Assembly: GCA_021781415.1 (NCBI GenBank)
Contig: JAJXWW010000019.1
Location: forward strand, 1 to 54,932
From: Planctomycetota bacterium
GTDB lineage: Bacteria; Planctomycetota; Planctomycetia; Gemmatales; Gemmataceae
DNA: 54,932 nucleotides
Direction of reading: 5' to 3'
Position 1 is the first letter of the stretch; every line of letters starts with the position of its first letter. Positions 7,888-15,974 of the stretch are shown here, piece by piece. Under the pieces are notes generated by a model. The model searched no databases, was not told where the DNA came from, and worked only from the letters and a program-made list of their open reading frames with translations. A program made the position numbers and the translations under genes.

Positions 7888-8835
7888 ATGGGGCAGAGTG
7901 AAGCAAACGATCGGCGAACGACGATCGACCTGCGCAACCTTTCTCGCTGGTACGGAGAGTTCCAAGCGCTGTGCGATGTCACGTTCCAGCTGGCCCCCGG
8001 TCGGGTCGGTCTGCTCGGGCCGAACGGCGCGGGCAAATCCAGTCTGCTGAAGATCTTGCTCGGCTTGCTGTCGCCTTCCTCCGGTACGGGACACGTTCTG
8101 GGACACCCGATCGGTGTCGAGGGGACCGCTTTGCGACGGGCCATCGGCTACATGCCGGAGGCCGATGCCCTCGTTCCCGGTCTGCGCGGAGCGGATTATG
8201 TCGCCTTGGCCGGAGAACTGTACGGCATGTCGCGCCGCGAGGCCCAACGGCGCGCCCACGAAGTGCTGACCTATCTGGAGTTGGAGGACGCGCGCTATCG
8301 CCGTCTGGAAGAGTATTCGACCGGCATGAAACAGCGGCTCAAGCTGGCCCAGGCGCTCGTCCACGATCCGCCGCTGCTGTTGCTCGACGAACCCACCAGC
8401 GGTCTCGATCCCGCCGGACGCGAGGCCATGTTGCGCTTGCTGCTCACGTTGGGACGCGATCATAACAAGTCGATTTTGCTGTCCACGCATCTGCTCGGCG
8501 ATGTCGAGCGCGTCTGCGATTCGGTGTTGATTTTGCACAAGGGGCGCTTGTTGTTGCAAGGGGGCGTCGCCGAGCTGTGCCGTCGCCGTCAGGATCGATA
8601 CCGCCTGCAAATTCAGGGCGATGCAACGGCGTTTCGAGAGGAGTTACGTCTTGAAGGCGTGCAAGTCCTCCACGACAATGGACGGGGCGAGTTGCGGGTC
8701 GCCGTGCCGTCGCAATGGGTGACGCGCGCGTTCTTCACGCTGGCCGACAATCACCGCGTCTTGCTGCGCGGTTTGCAGCCCGACGACGAGGATCTCGAAG
8801 AGTTGTTCCATCGCGTGTTGAAGGACCAAACTTAG
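7888..8835 (+). CDS. ABC-2 type transporter ATP-binding protein
   Basis: 315 residues from the ATG at 7888, which follows a GGGAG ribosome site; an upstream ATG at 7831 adds 19 residues unlike the family. Walker A is GPNGAGKS (about 44-51), the signature is YSTGMKQR, and Walker B with D-loop is LLLLDEPTSGLDP. LSTHLLGDVERVCDSVLIL holds the switch histidine. The ~90-residue C-terminal tail is typical of ABC-2 exporters. It heads a plus-strand run of ATPase, permease, ATPase, permease and kinase-like genes, and should power the permease at 9011. Export of a drug, lipid or polymer is typical of the family, but no substrate can be named. A 145-bp repeat begins at its stop codon. Confidence 0.9.
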   Translation: MGQSEANDRRTTIDLRNLSRWYGEFQALCDVTFQLAPGRVGLLGPNGAGKSSLLKILLGLLSPSSGTGHVLGHPIGVEGTALRRAIGYMPEADALVPGLRGADYVALAGELYGMSRREAQRRAHEVLTYLELEDARYRRLEEYSTGMKQRLKLAQALVHDPPLLLLDEPTSGLDPAGREAMLRLLLTLGRDHNKSILLSTHLLGDVERVCDSVLILHKGRLLLQGGVAELCRRRQDRYRLQIQGDATAFREELRLEGVQVLHDNGRGELRVAVPSQWVTRAFFTLADNHRVLLRGLQPDDEDLEELFHRVLKDQT

Positions 8836-8980
8836 AGGCCGTCCGAGAAGCCCCTCTCCCCCTGTACTCAGGGGGAGAGGGGTTGGGGTGAGGGGGTGAG
8901 TTTTTTCGAGTATTCTCACCCCTCACCCCCGACCCCTCTCCCCTGAGTACAGGGGCGAGGGGAGCTTTGCGGATAGTCTC
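8836..8980 (+). repeat. Full 145-bp three-hairpin palindromic repeat (copy A)
   Basis: It starts within the stop codon of the upstream ATPase gene. It contains three nested stems: 8851-8864 with 8869-8882 (perfect 14 bp, loop TACT), 8885-8900 with 8915-8929, and 8933-8945 with 8950-8962 (loop AGTA). Its ends are AGAGGCCGTCC on the left and GCGGATAGTCTC on the right. It has exactly the same length as the copy at 22147-22291. It fills the 175-bp gap between two co-directional transporter genes. Confidence 0.9.
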
Positions 8981-9010
8981 TTCATTCCGCGCGCGGAGAA
9001 GAAGGGCGAC

Positions 9011-9967
9011 ATGGGCGAAAGTCTGAATCGGGCGGCGACTCCCGAGTTGTTGCACTATCGACCCTGGCGAGGCGAGTTTCGGACGCCTGCCGCCAGTATA
9101 TGGCCCATTGCGCGCGTGGCGCTGACGAGCATCTTCCAAAAATGGATGTTCTGGATCATCTACATCCTCGGATTGCTCATCTTCCTGCTCTTCTTCTTCG
9201 GGCAATACCTGCTGTCGTGGGCGGAGACGCAGGCGGGCGAGACGGACGTGCAACTGGGCGGATGGGGGCGCATGAATCCCCGCCATCTGATCGCCCTGTT
9301 TCGCGGATTTCTGAAGCTGGACGGCAGCGCCGAATCGTATCGCAGCTTCTTCGCCTATCAAGGCTACATCGTGATGATCGTCCTCGCCCTGGCCGGCTCC
9401 ATCCTCATCGGCAACGATCTGCGTTTCGGCAGTTTGCCCTATTATCTGTCGAAGCCCCTGTCGCGCTGGCACTATCTGCTCGGCAAGGGGTTGGCCGTGG
9501 CCGTCTTCATCAATCTGATGACCACCTTGCCCGCCATCGTTCTGTTCGCGCAGTGGGGCGTTCTCGAATCGTGGGAATATCTCTTCGAGCGCTTCGATCT
9601 GTTGCTCGGCATTTTGGGATACGGCTTGGTGCTGACGGTGACGTTGACGGTGCTGCTGTTGGCGACGGCGACTTGGCTGCGGCGCACGGTGCCGCTCATT
9701 ATGATGTGGACGACGTTGTTTTTCTTCTGTCGGCTTCTGTCGGCTGCAATGGTCGATGGTCTGCGTTTCAGCCCGCGTTGGCGCTTGATCGACTTGTGGA
9801 ACAGTACGTCGCTCATCGGCGCTGCTTGTCTAGGATTGGATTTGGAGACGATTCGGCCCGGCAATCAACCGCCGTGGTACGAAGCGGCCCTGGTTCTGGG
9901 AGGAGTGAGTCTGCTATGCCTGACCTACTTGATTCGCCGGATTCGGGGCGTGGAGATCGTCCGCTGA
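9011..9967 (+). CDS. ABC-2 type transporter permease
   Basis: 318 residues with about six hydrophobic segments: WMFWIIYILGLLIFLLFFFG (near 50-70), YIVMIVLALAGSILIG, GLAVAVFINLMTTLPAIVLF, LLGILGYGLVLTVTLTVLLL, a segment around MMWTTLFFFCRLLS, and a C-terminal ALVLGGVSLLCLTYLI. The cytoplasmic motif LRFGSLPYYLSKPLSRWHYL (between segments 2 and 3) is the usual coupling region of ABC-2 permeases. It partners the ATPase at 7888. Its last 52 bp overlap the start of the next ATPase gene (ATG at 9916), so the two are probably translationally coupled. Confidence 0.85.
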   Translation: MGESLNRAATPELLHYRPWRGEFRTPAASIWPIARVALTSIFQKWMFWIIYILGLLIFLLFFFGQYLLSWAETQAGETDVQLGGWGRMNPRHLIALFRGFLKLDGSAESYRSFFAYQGYIVMIVLALAGSILIGNDLRFGSLPYYLSKPLSRWHYLLGKGLAVAVFINLMTTLPAIVLFAQWGVLESWEYLFERFDLLLGILGYGLVLTVTLTVLLLATATWLRRTVPLIMMWTTLFFFCRLLSAAMVDGLRFSPRWRLIDLWNSTSLIGAACLGLDLETIRPGNQPPWYEAALVLGGVSLLCLTYLIRRIRGVEIVR

Positions 9968-11034
9968 CGGCTATTTCGGTTAGCCGCGACCCGAAGGGGA
10001 GCGCGCCGCCCGCGCTCCCCTTCGGGTCGCGGCTAACCGAGGAAGCAGCCGCCCTACCGCTTCTCTTGTGCCAGCGAGTCTCGAAGTGGTATGGCCCGGT
10101 CATCGGCGTCAACCAGGTGACGCTCGAATTGCGTTCGGGCATCACCGGATTGGTCGGCTCCAACGGCGCGGGCAAGAGTACTCTCATGCGCCTCATCACC
10201 GGCCAACTGCGCCCGGATCTGGGCAGCATCGAAATCCGCGGCCACGATGCTTGGAGTACATCGGCGCGTCGGCACGTCGGCTACTGTCCCGAATTGGACT
10301 CGTTTTACGAGGAAATGTCGGGTCGGCAGTTCGTCGAGGCGATGGCGCGTCTGTACGGCTATCCGCGCCGCGAGGCACTCGACCGGGCCGCCTTCGCCCT
10401 CGAGCGCGTCGGCATGGCCGGGCGTGCCGAACGCCGTGTGCGCGGCTACTCCAAGGGCATGAGGCAGCGCATCAAACTGGCGCAGGCGCTTCTCCACGAT
10501 CCGGAGTTGATGGTTCTCGACGAACCGCTCAGCGGCATCGATCCCGTCGGACGCGACGAGTTCGTGCGCCTGTTCGGCGATTTGGCTTCCATGGGCAAAT
10601 GTCTCTTAATTTCCAGCCACGAACTAGAGGAACTGGAAAAGCTGACCGATCATCTCGCCATCATGGCCCACGGTCGCATTGCCGCCGTCGGTACCGTGGC
10701 CCAAATCCGCGACCGACTCGACAATCACCCGCTGCTGATCCGCATCGATGTCAAAAGAAGTTCGCCGGGCGAAAACGACTCCGAGAACGACGAACGGCGT
10801 CGCCTAGCGGCGGGGCTGCTCAAACTAAACGACGTGGTCGGCGTCGAATTATTGGACGCCCGCCCCGAAGACGCCGTCGATCCGGTCCTGGTCCGTGCCC
10901 GCAATCCCCAGCGATTCTTCCAAGAATTGACGCGCTTGGTTCTCGAAGAATGGTACGAAATCGCTCGGCTGGAAACGCTCGACGACTCCACGTCCGCAGT
11001 CCTCGGCTATCTCCTGAGCGGTCGTTCGGCTTGA
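9916..11034 (+). CDS. ABC-2 type transporter ATP-binding protein with repeat-derived N-terminus
   Basis: 372 residues from the ATG at 9916. Walker A is VGSNGAGKST, the signature YSKGMRQR, and Walker B LMVLDEPLSGIDP. SSHELEELEKLTDHLAIMA holds the switch histidine. The ABC domain begins only at LLLCQRVSKWYG, near residue 50. The ~50 residues before it come partly from a palindromic repeat (9977-10039) read in frame, giving SRDPKGSAPPALPFGSRL. If this region is not translated, an in-frame TTG at 10066 could start the protein, but it lacks a well-placed ribosome site. It pairs with the permease at 11055. A pairing with the permease at 9011 is also possible. Confidence 0.85.
   Translation: MPDLLDSPDSGRGDRPLTAISVSRDPKGSAPPALPFGSRLTEEAAALPLLLCQRVSKWYGPVIGVNQVTLELRSGITGLVGSNGAGKSTLMRLITGQLRPDLGSIEIRGHDAWSTSARRHVGYCPELDSFYEEMSGRQFVEAMARLYGYPRREALDRAAFALERVGMAGRAERRVRGYSKGMRQRIKLAQALLHDPELMVLDEPLSGIDPVGRDEFVRLFGDLASMGKCLLISSHELEELEKLTDHLAIMAHGRIAAVGTVAQIRDRLDNHPLLIRIDVKRSSPGENDSENDERRRLAAGLLKLNDVVGVELLDARPEDAVDPVLVRARNPQRFFQELTRLVLEEWYEIARLETLDDSTSAVLGYLLSGRSA
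9977..10039 (+). repeat. GGTTAGCCGCGAC palindrome, copy 1 (inside coding sequence)
   Basis: A perfect inverted repeat with 28-bp arms (9977-10004 and 10012-10039) and a 7-bp loop. The outer arm reads CGGTTAGCCGCGACCCGAAG. The 63-bp length is a multiple of three, so the reading frame of the second ATPase gene is kept. A second member of the family, with the same outer bases, is at 50723-50786. Confidence 0.95.
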
Positions 11035-11054
11035 GATCGGAAGGGGAGAAGTTC

Positions 11055-12074
11055 ATGGTTCCCGACTACAATGAGAACGAGGGGGAAAGGGAGACGGTTT
11101 CGCTGAAGACCGCGAACCGTTCCCTCGCCGTCGTGTCTCCCCTTCTCCCGGACTCCACGTCGGGGCTTAGGGCGTGGTTCTACCTCGTCTGGCTGAGTTG
11201 GCGTAGACAGGCGCGCTCGCAGCAGATGGTGTGGATCGCGGTGGGGTTGCTACTGTTCTCGGTGTCGTTGGTGGCGATTTTCACGGCGCGCGGCGCGTGG
11301 AGCATGCGCTATTGGCGTTGGCCGTATCGCCAGGGACCGACGTATATGCAGTGGGCCGACGAGGTGCAAATGCTGGCGAGTTTGCCGGACGCTTCGGCGG
11401 AGGGGCAAGGCGTGCAGGCGGCGCTGGCGGCGAGCGTGCGCGGCATTATCCTTTACTCCGGCTTCCCGATATTCTCGCACTGGATTGTTTTTCTGCTGTT
11501 TTTGAGCTTTCTCGTACCGCTGTTCAATCTCAGTTTTGCCACCGAAGCCTTGGGCGGCGAGCGCGAGAGCAATAGTCTCATCTGGCTGTTGAGCCGGCCG
11601 TTGCCTCGACCGGCGATTTATTTGGCGAAGTTCGCGGCGCTGTTGCCGTGGACCATCGGGCTGACGTTGGGCGGCTTCGTATTGTTGTGTCTGGTGGGCG
11701 GGCAATCGGGATTGCTGGCCTTGCGCTTGTATTGGCCGAGCGTGTTGGCGGCGACGTTGGCGTTTTCGTCGCTGTTTTATTTCATGGGTGCGACCTTCCG
11801 CCGGCCCGCCGTGGCCGCCATCGTCTATGCCTTCTTTCTCGAAGTGATTTTCGGCAACATGCCCGGTTATCTGAAGCGCATCAGCATCGGTTTCTACGCC
11901 CGCTGCATGATGTTCGACGCAGCGGGCGATTTCGGCGTGCAACCGGAGCGCCCGGAGATCTTCTTGCCGGTGGACGGCGCGACCGCCCTCGCCGTCTTGC
12001 TGGGATTGACGGTGCTTCTTTTAGGGATCGGCACGGTGGCTTTTTCGCGCGCCCAGTATCACGAAGTCGTTTGA
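11055..12074 (+). CDS. ABC-2 type transporter permease
   Basis: 339 residues from the ATG at 11055, which has AAGGGGAG just upstream. Hydrophobic segments include MVWIAVGLLLFSVSLVAIFT (near 60), WIVFLLFLSFLVPLFNLSFA, TIGLTLGGFVLLCLVG, the VLAATLAFSSLFYFMGATF block and a C-terminal TALAVLLGLTVLLLGIGTVA. The ALGGERESNSLIWLLSRPLP loop is the GEreegT-like coupling motif of ABC-2 permeases. It lies 20 bp after the second ATPase and completes a second transporter. The substrate is unknown. Confidence 0.85.
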   Translation: MVPDYNENEGERETVSLKTANRSLAVVSPLLPDSTSGLRAWFYLVWLSWRRQARSQQMVWIAVGLLLFSVSLVAIFTARGAWSMRYWRWPYRQGPTYMQWADEVQMLASLPDASAEGQGVQAALAASVRGIILYSGFPIFSHWIVFLLFLSFLVPLFNLSFATEALGGERESNSLIWLLSRPLPRPAIYLAKFAALLPWTIGLTLGGFVLLCLVGGQSGLLALRLYWPSVLAATLAFSSLFYFMGATFRRPAVAAIVYAFFLEVIFGNMPGYLKRISIGFYARCMMFDAAGDFGVQPERPEIFLPVDGATALAVLLGLTVLLLGIGTVAFSRAQYHEVV

Positions 12075-12112
12075 CCTGCGCTCGTATTTCGGAACTTTCG
12101 AGGGATTGTGTC

Positions 12113-12838
12113 ATGCCTCCGCTTCCTCGCCCCATCAACCCGCCCGCCCTCGGCGAAACCCCGCGCGAGTCGCCGCGCCACGGGTTCCAGGGCGATCGCG
12201 GGGGCCCGCCCGCTCCTCGTTCCGGCCCCTCGACGTTGACCGTTGCCTTCAGCCGCGAGGCCGGTGCGCGCGGAGGCTCCATCGCTCGCCGCGTCGGTCG
12301 CAAACTCGGTTGGCAAGTCTACGATCAAGAGCTGCTCGAATTCATGGCTCAAGAGGCGATCGTCGGCCAGGGCGTTCTCGACGAACCGCCGGAAGCCCCC
12401 GCCGATTGGCCCGAATTACGTCTGCGCCAACTTCTCCACGACCGCGCGCTGAGCGAGCATCCGAACATCGTGAACCTGGCTCGCGTGGTCTTGGCCTTGG
12501 GGGCGCAGGGGCAGGTCGTGTTGATCGGTCGCGGAGCGGGCTATATTTTGCCGCGCGAAACGACGTTGAACGTCCGTATTGTCGCTCCCTTACACGAGCG
12601 CATCGCCTACATGGGGCAATGGCTCCGTTTGACCGTCGACGAAGCGACCGAGCGCGTCCGCATCCGCGACGAGCGCCGCATCGAGTTCATCGCCGCCAAT
12701 TTCCACCGCGATCCCAACGACATCCATACCTACGATTTGATCCTCAATTCGAGCCTTTTGGGCGAGGATGTATGCGCCGACCTCATCGTCGCCGCCGCCC
12801 GCGCTCGCGCCGCCCAATTGACCGCGCCGAAGAATTAA
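12113..12838 (+). CDS. Cytidylate-kinase-like family protein
   Basis: 241 residues. After a ~40-residue proline-rich N-terminus, TVAFSREAGARGGSIARRVG resembles the nucleotide-binding entry of the Cytidylate_kin2 family, followed by WQVYDQELLEFMAQEA and VVLIGRGAGYILPRE. RIRDERRIEFIAANFH and DPNDIHTYDLILNSSLL are family blocks toward the C-terminus. These proteins resemble dCMP kinases but mostly lack proven activity, so a phosphotransfer role is inferred. It lies 38 bp after the ABC permease and is probably the last gene of that unit; a terminator-like hairpin follows at 12845. Confidence 0.75.
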   Translation: MPPLPRPINPPALGETPRESPRHGFQGDRGGPPAPRSGPSTLTVAFSREAGARGGSIARRVGRKLGWQVYDQELLEFMAQEAIVGQGVLDEPPEAPADWPELRLRQLLHDRALSEHPNIVNLARVVLALGAQGQVVLIGRGAGYILPRETTLNVRIVAPLHERIAYMGQWLRLTVDEATERVRIRDERRIEFIAANFHRDPNDIHTYDLILNSSLLGEDVCADLIVAAARARAAQLTAPKN

Positions 12839-12844
12839 GATGCG

Positions 12845-12876
12845 CCGTGGGTCGGGCTAGAACTCTCGACCCACGG
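12845..12876. terminator. Hairpin between convergent genes
   Basis: A perfect 10-bp stem CCGTGGGTCG / CGACCCACGG (12845-12854, 12867-12876) with a 12-bp loop is followed on the plus strand by ATTAAAATAT. It lies between the plus-strand stop at 12838 and the minus-strand stop at 12892, a good place for a terminator serving one or both genes. Confidence 0.55.
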
Positions 12877-12891
12877 ATTAAAATATCGCCG

Positions 12892-13386
12892 TTAATCGTC
12901 GTCGCGTTCTCGCCCTCGTTCGCGTCTGCCTCGCTTTTTCTTCGCGCGTCCCTTATTCGGAGCGGCGTTTTGGTTTGCTCCCGCGGGAGCATCGGATGCC
13001 TTCAACGTGCTAACCCAGCGCGTCAGAGTGGCGATGGCGGCGGGAGGGAGTTGCTTTTTGGGCGGCATGTGAGGCTTTCCGCTGGGGGCCAATACGTCGA
13101 TCAAGATGCTGTCTGCGGGTTTGCCGGGAACCACGGAAGGACCGGAATCGCCGCCGAGTAATAGTTTGTCTCGCGTACTGAGATCGAGTCCTCCTCTGTT
13201 TTTGCGTCCGGAGTGACAGCGGACACAACTGGAGTTTAAGATCGGCCGCACCTGTTTGTCGAAGAGCGGGTCCGCGGCTCCCACCCAGGGTATCGGTCCC
13301 GCCAACCACAGCCAAACCGCCAGAAAGCCGCCCAGCCCTCCCACGGTCCTCGCATTTCTTCGATGGATACGCATGTCAACCCTCAT
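12892..13386 (-). CDS. Planctomycete-type c-type cytochrome domain protein
   Basis: 164 residues. A signal segment (GGFLAVWLWLAGPIPWVGAA) precedes DPLFDKQVRPILNSSCVRCH. CVRCH is a CxxCH heme-c site. GGLDLSTRDKLLLGGDSGPS, then VVPGKPADSILID and HMPPKKQLPPAAIATLTRWV, form the standard planctomycete cytochrome C-like domain (PSCyt1 type), with a methionine in HMPP as a likely axial ligand. In this phylum the domain usually precedes DUF1549/DUF1553; here it stands alone with a Lys/Arg-rich tail. It should be exported and bind one heme. The start may be the ATG at 13386 or the one 12 bp downstream (13374). Confidence 0.85.
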   Translation of the reverse strand: MRVDMRIHRRNARTVGGLGGFLAVWLWLAGPIPWVGAADPLFDKQVRPILNSSCVRCHSGRKNRGGLDLSTRDKLLLGGDSGPSVVPGKPADSILIDVLAPSGKPHMPPKKQLPPAAIATLTRWVSTLKASDAPAGANQNAAPNKGRAKKKRGRRERGRERDDD

Positions 13387-13821
13387 TGTGATTGAGATTC
13401 GGCGATGCCGTTATTTACAGTATAAGCTGGATAAACCCGTCCGCGACTCGAGAGCGATCGGATAAGGTCGATTTTATCCTCCGTTCACCGTGCGTTTATG
13501 TTCTCCGTTTATACTTTCTCCATCGACGGAACGGCCCGCCGCCTCGTCCGGCCAAAAGCAAACGCCTACGGAATCCGCTCGAAAGAGGAATAGCCGATGG
13601 AGAATCGAGTGCTTGGGATGATCCCCCTCGTCGAAAGAGAGGACGATCGCTGCCGGTGTTCGCGAGCCGAGAGAGCGAGAAGTCTGTTTGAAAAACTCCT
13701 GCCTCGTCGCGATCCCGCGACTCCGGGCGATAAAACCTCAAGGACAACCTGGGATGCCGACGCGAGAAGGAGCCGGCCGGTTTCGCCTGCGAACGAGGAA
13801 ACTCCGACCGCGACGCCGTGG
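13387..13821. other. Intergenic region between divergent genes
   Basis: This 435-bp stretch lies between the cytochrome gene and the BASS transporter start chosen here. It contains a weak TATACT -10-like hexamer at 13510-13515 with no good -35. Part of it (from 13597) is open in frame with the transporter but shows no membrane or family features. No other gene is seen. Confidence 0.4.
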
Positions 13822-14868
13822 ATGGCGAAGATAACAAACGCGTTGAATCGAGACTTCCTCTGGCTGCTTCTAGCCTCTTACGCGGCTGCCGCGTTGTGGC
13901 CGCGGGCGGGGTTATGGATACGCTCCGTGTCGCTCGGTGGTATCGCCTTCTTCGGGAACCGGATCGAATTAACGCTCCCCCTCGTCTTGTTGGCCCTACT
14001 TTTAGCAAACGCCGGATTGGCGGTGCGAACGAAGTTGCTGGCGCGCATGGGTCGCGCGCCGTGGCTACTCGCCGCCGGTTTGTGTGCCAATCTTTTGCTA
14101 CCGCTCGCGCTGCTTTGCGCCCTGACGAAGATTCTACGCGGTTGCACCGATGCCGCCGAACTCCAGGAATTGCTGATCGGTCTGACGTTGGTGGTTGCCA
14201 TGCCGGTGGCGGGTTCCTCGGCGGCGTGGTCGCAAAACGGCGGCGGGGACGTGTCGCTCTCTCTGGGTCTGGTTCTTGGCTCCACGTTGCTCAGTCCCTT
14301 CGCCACCCCATTGATTTTGCGGGCGGCCAGCCAAATGACCAGCGGCGAATGTTCGACTCTCCTGCTGGAATTGGCGGGGGGAACCAACATTTTCTTACTC
14401 GTCGCCGTCGTCGTGCCTTCGGCGTTGGGACTACTCGGTCATCGACTGTTGGGGGAGGAGCGGCTCCATCCGTGGCGTCCGCATCTCGGCGCTTTCAATG
14501 CCCTTATCTTGTTGACACTCTGCTACGCCAACGCCGCCGTTTCTCTGCCGCACGCCGTCGCGTATCCCGATTGGAGATACCTAACTTGGGTGATGTTGTT
14601 GGTCGTCGCTCTGTGCGCGTTGATGTTCGCGGCTGGATGGGGTCTGTCTCGGCTGATGAAGGCTGGAGACGCTCAGACGCGCGCTCTCATGTACGGATTG
14701 GGCATGAATAATAATGGGACGGGTCTGGTACTGGCGGCAACCGTCATGGCCTCGCATTCAAAAGTGCTGCTACCGCTCATCTTGTATAACTTGGTGCAAC
14801 ATCTGGTGGCCGGCTGCGTCAAATCGCTCGCTCGAACCGCGTCGCCGTCCAACCGAGATACGGCTTGA
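13822..14868 (+). CDS. Bile acid:sodium symporter (BASS) family transporter
   Basis: 348 residues from the ATG at 13822; the frame is open back to an ATG at 13597, but that adds 75 hydrophilic residues not expected in this family. About nine to ten hydrophobic helices are visible, for example PLVLLALLLANAGLAVRTKL, APWLLAAGLCANLLLPLALL, IGLTLVVAMPVAGSSAAWSQ and ALMYGLGMNNNGTGLVLAAT. The last two carry the Ala-x-x-Pro-x-x-Gly-Ser and Gly-Met-x-Asn-x-Gly patterns of the BASS crossover helices that bind sodium and an organic anion. It sits in the inner membrane. The substrate is not evident. It lies 71 bp before csrA. Confidence 0.75.
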   Translation: MAKITNALNRDFLWLLLASYAAAALWPRAGLWIRSVSLGGIAFFGNRIELTLPLVLLALLLANAGLAVRTKLLARMGRAPWLLAAGLCANLLLPLALLCALTKILRGCTDAAELQELLIGLTLVVAMPVAGSSAAWSQNGGGDVSLSLGLVLGSTLLSPFATPLILRAASQMTSGECSTLLLELAGGTNIFLLVAVVVPSALGLLGHRLLGEERLHPWRPHLGAFNALILLTLCYANAAVSLPHAVAYPDWRYLTWVMLLVVALCALMFAAGWGLSRLMKAGDAQTRALMYGLGMNNNGTGLVLAATVMASHSKVLLPLILYNLVQHLVAGCVKSLARTASPSNRDTA

Positions 14869-14939
14869 ACGGAGATGCCGCCGATCGCTCTCGTTCGCCC
14901 TCGTTCGCCTTTTCCTTCTCGCACGCACGGAGTCGCAAC

Positions 14940-15161
14940 ATGCTGGTATTGACGCGCAAGATCGGTGAATCCCTCGTGGTTCCCGAGTTGGGCATTGTGA
15001 TTACAGTCTTGGAATCGCAAGGAAACAAGGTGCGCCTTGGGGTTTCCGCGCCCGATCGAGTGGCCGTCCATCGAGAAGAAGTCTGGCGACGCTTGAGCCT
15101 CTATCGACAGCCGACTCCCGCGCGACCGACGAACGGCGACAATTCGAGGAGACGAAAGTAA
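14940..15161 (+). CDS. csrA: Carbon storage regulator CsrA
   Basis: 73 residues. The start MLVLTRKIGESLVV and GVSAPDRVAVHREEVW are diagnostic of CsrA, a small dimeric RNA-binding protein that binds GGA motifs in mRNA leaders and blocks or alters translation. The RNA-contacting LTR near the N-terminus and the VHREE block are intact. The ATG at 14940 is chosen because the upstream 25 residues in the same frame have no CsrA similarity. Its TAA is 1 bp before the ATG of the response regulator, so it is translated next to a two-component pair. A role in flagellar or storage control is known for the family; the target here is unknown. Confidence 0.95.
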   Translation: MLVLTRKIGESLVVPELGIVITVLESQGNKVRLGVSAPDRVAVHREEVWRRLSLYRQPTPARPTNGDNSRRRK

Positions 15162-15162
15162 C

Positions 15163-15972
15163 ATGAACCCTGTCGCGGTTACGGAATCGAAACGAGATGC
15201 GCGGTTGTTTTTGGGTGGAGGCCATGCGTCCCCGACTCCGCCCAGAGACCCGCGCCCCGTCGAGGAGGAGCCAAGCGTGGGCATCCATGTATTGGTCGTC
15301 GAAGACGAAACGGCTATCGCGGAGTTTGTGGTACGCGGACTGAGAGAAGAGGGGTTCACCGTGGAACAGAGCGGCGACGCCAAATCGGCGTGGCAAGCCC
15401 TGCGCGGCAGAAGTTGGGACGTGGTGTTGCTCGATTGGTGTCTTCCCGGTCCCGACGGTCTGAGCCTGCTCCAGCGATTTCGTGAGATCGACCAAAATAC
15501 GCCGGTGCTATTTTTGACGGCCCGCGACACCGTATCGGAGCGCGTGCGCGGACTGGATGCCGGCGCGGACGATTACTTGTGCAAACCGTTCGCCTTCGAG
15601 GAATTGTTGGCGCGCGTGCGGGCGCTGGCGCGCCGTCAAAACAGCGGGCAACCGGCGATCTTCAGTCGATTCGGCGTGCGCATGGACCCGGTCAGCCAGC
15701 GCGCCGAACGCGCTGGCAACGATCTCGACTTGACCGCCAAGGAGTACGCGCTGTTGCTCTTCTTCCTGCGCCATCCCGACGAAGTGATGTCGCGCACGCG
15801 CATTTACGAACAAGTTTGGGACGAGCGTTACGACGGAACGTCCAATACGTTGGAAGTTCACGTCATGGAATTGCGTCGAAAATTGGAAGCTCACGGCCCG
15901 CGCCTGATTCACACGCTGCGAAGCCGCGGCTATCTGTTCGGCGAAGTGGCTGGCCTTCGGGCGGAAAAGTAA
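15163..15972 (+). CDS. OmpR-type response regulator
   Basis: 269 residues. The receiver domain starts near residue 41 (IHVLVVEDETAIAEFVVRGL) with the phospho-acceptor Asp91 in VVLLDWCLPGPDGL, the Thr of FLTARD and the lysine of LCKPFAFEELLARVRAL. The C-terminal winged helix has DLTAKEYALLLFFLRHPDEV and TLEVHVMELRRKLE. Two starts are plausible: the ATG at 15163 after GAGGAG, or a GTG at 15277 after an equally good GAGGAGGAG that removes a 38-residue Pro-rich extension. It is 1 bp downstream of csrA and 2 bp upstream of its likely sensor kinase. Its DNA target is unknown. Confidence 0.9.
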   Translation: MNPVAVTESKRDARLFLGGGHASPTPPRDPRPVEEEPSVGIHVLVVEDETAIAEFVVRGLREEGFTVEQSGDAKSAWQALRGRSWDVVLLDWCLPGPDGLSLLQRFREIDQNTPVLFLTARDTVSERVRGLDAGADDYLCKPFAFEELLARVRALARRQNSGQPAIFSRFGVRMDPVSQRAERAGNDLDLTAKEYALLLFFLRHPDEVMSRTRIYEQVWDERYDGTSNTLEVHVMELRRKLEAHGPRLIHTLRSRGYLFGEVAGLRAEK

Positions 15973-15974
15973 CC

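Noticed and set aside
7843..8610. 255-codon minus-strand open frame opposite the first ABC ATPase
   Set aside because: Gln/Arg-rich shadow of an obvious ATPase gene.
8836..8980. Ordinary intrinsic terminator
   Set aside because: The structure has three stems, is 145 bp long, recurs at identical length elsewhere and lacks a terminal U-tract; better described as a repeat element.
9100..9915. Long upstream extension of the second ABC ATPase frame
   Set aside because: It overlaps the permease gene completely and encodes Arg/His-rich sequence without domain features; the ATG at 9916 is the reasonable start.
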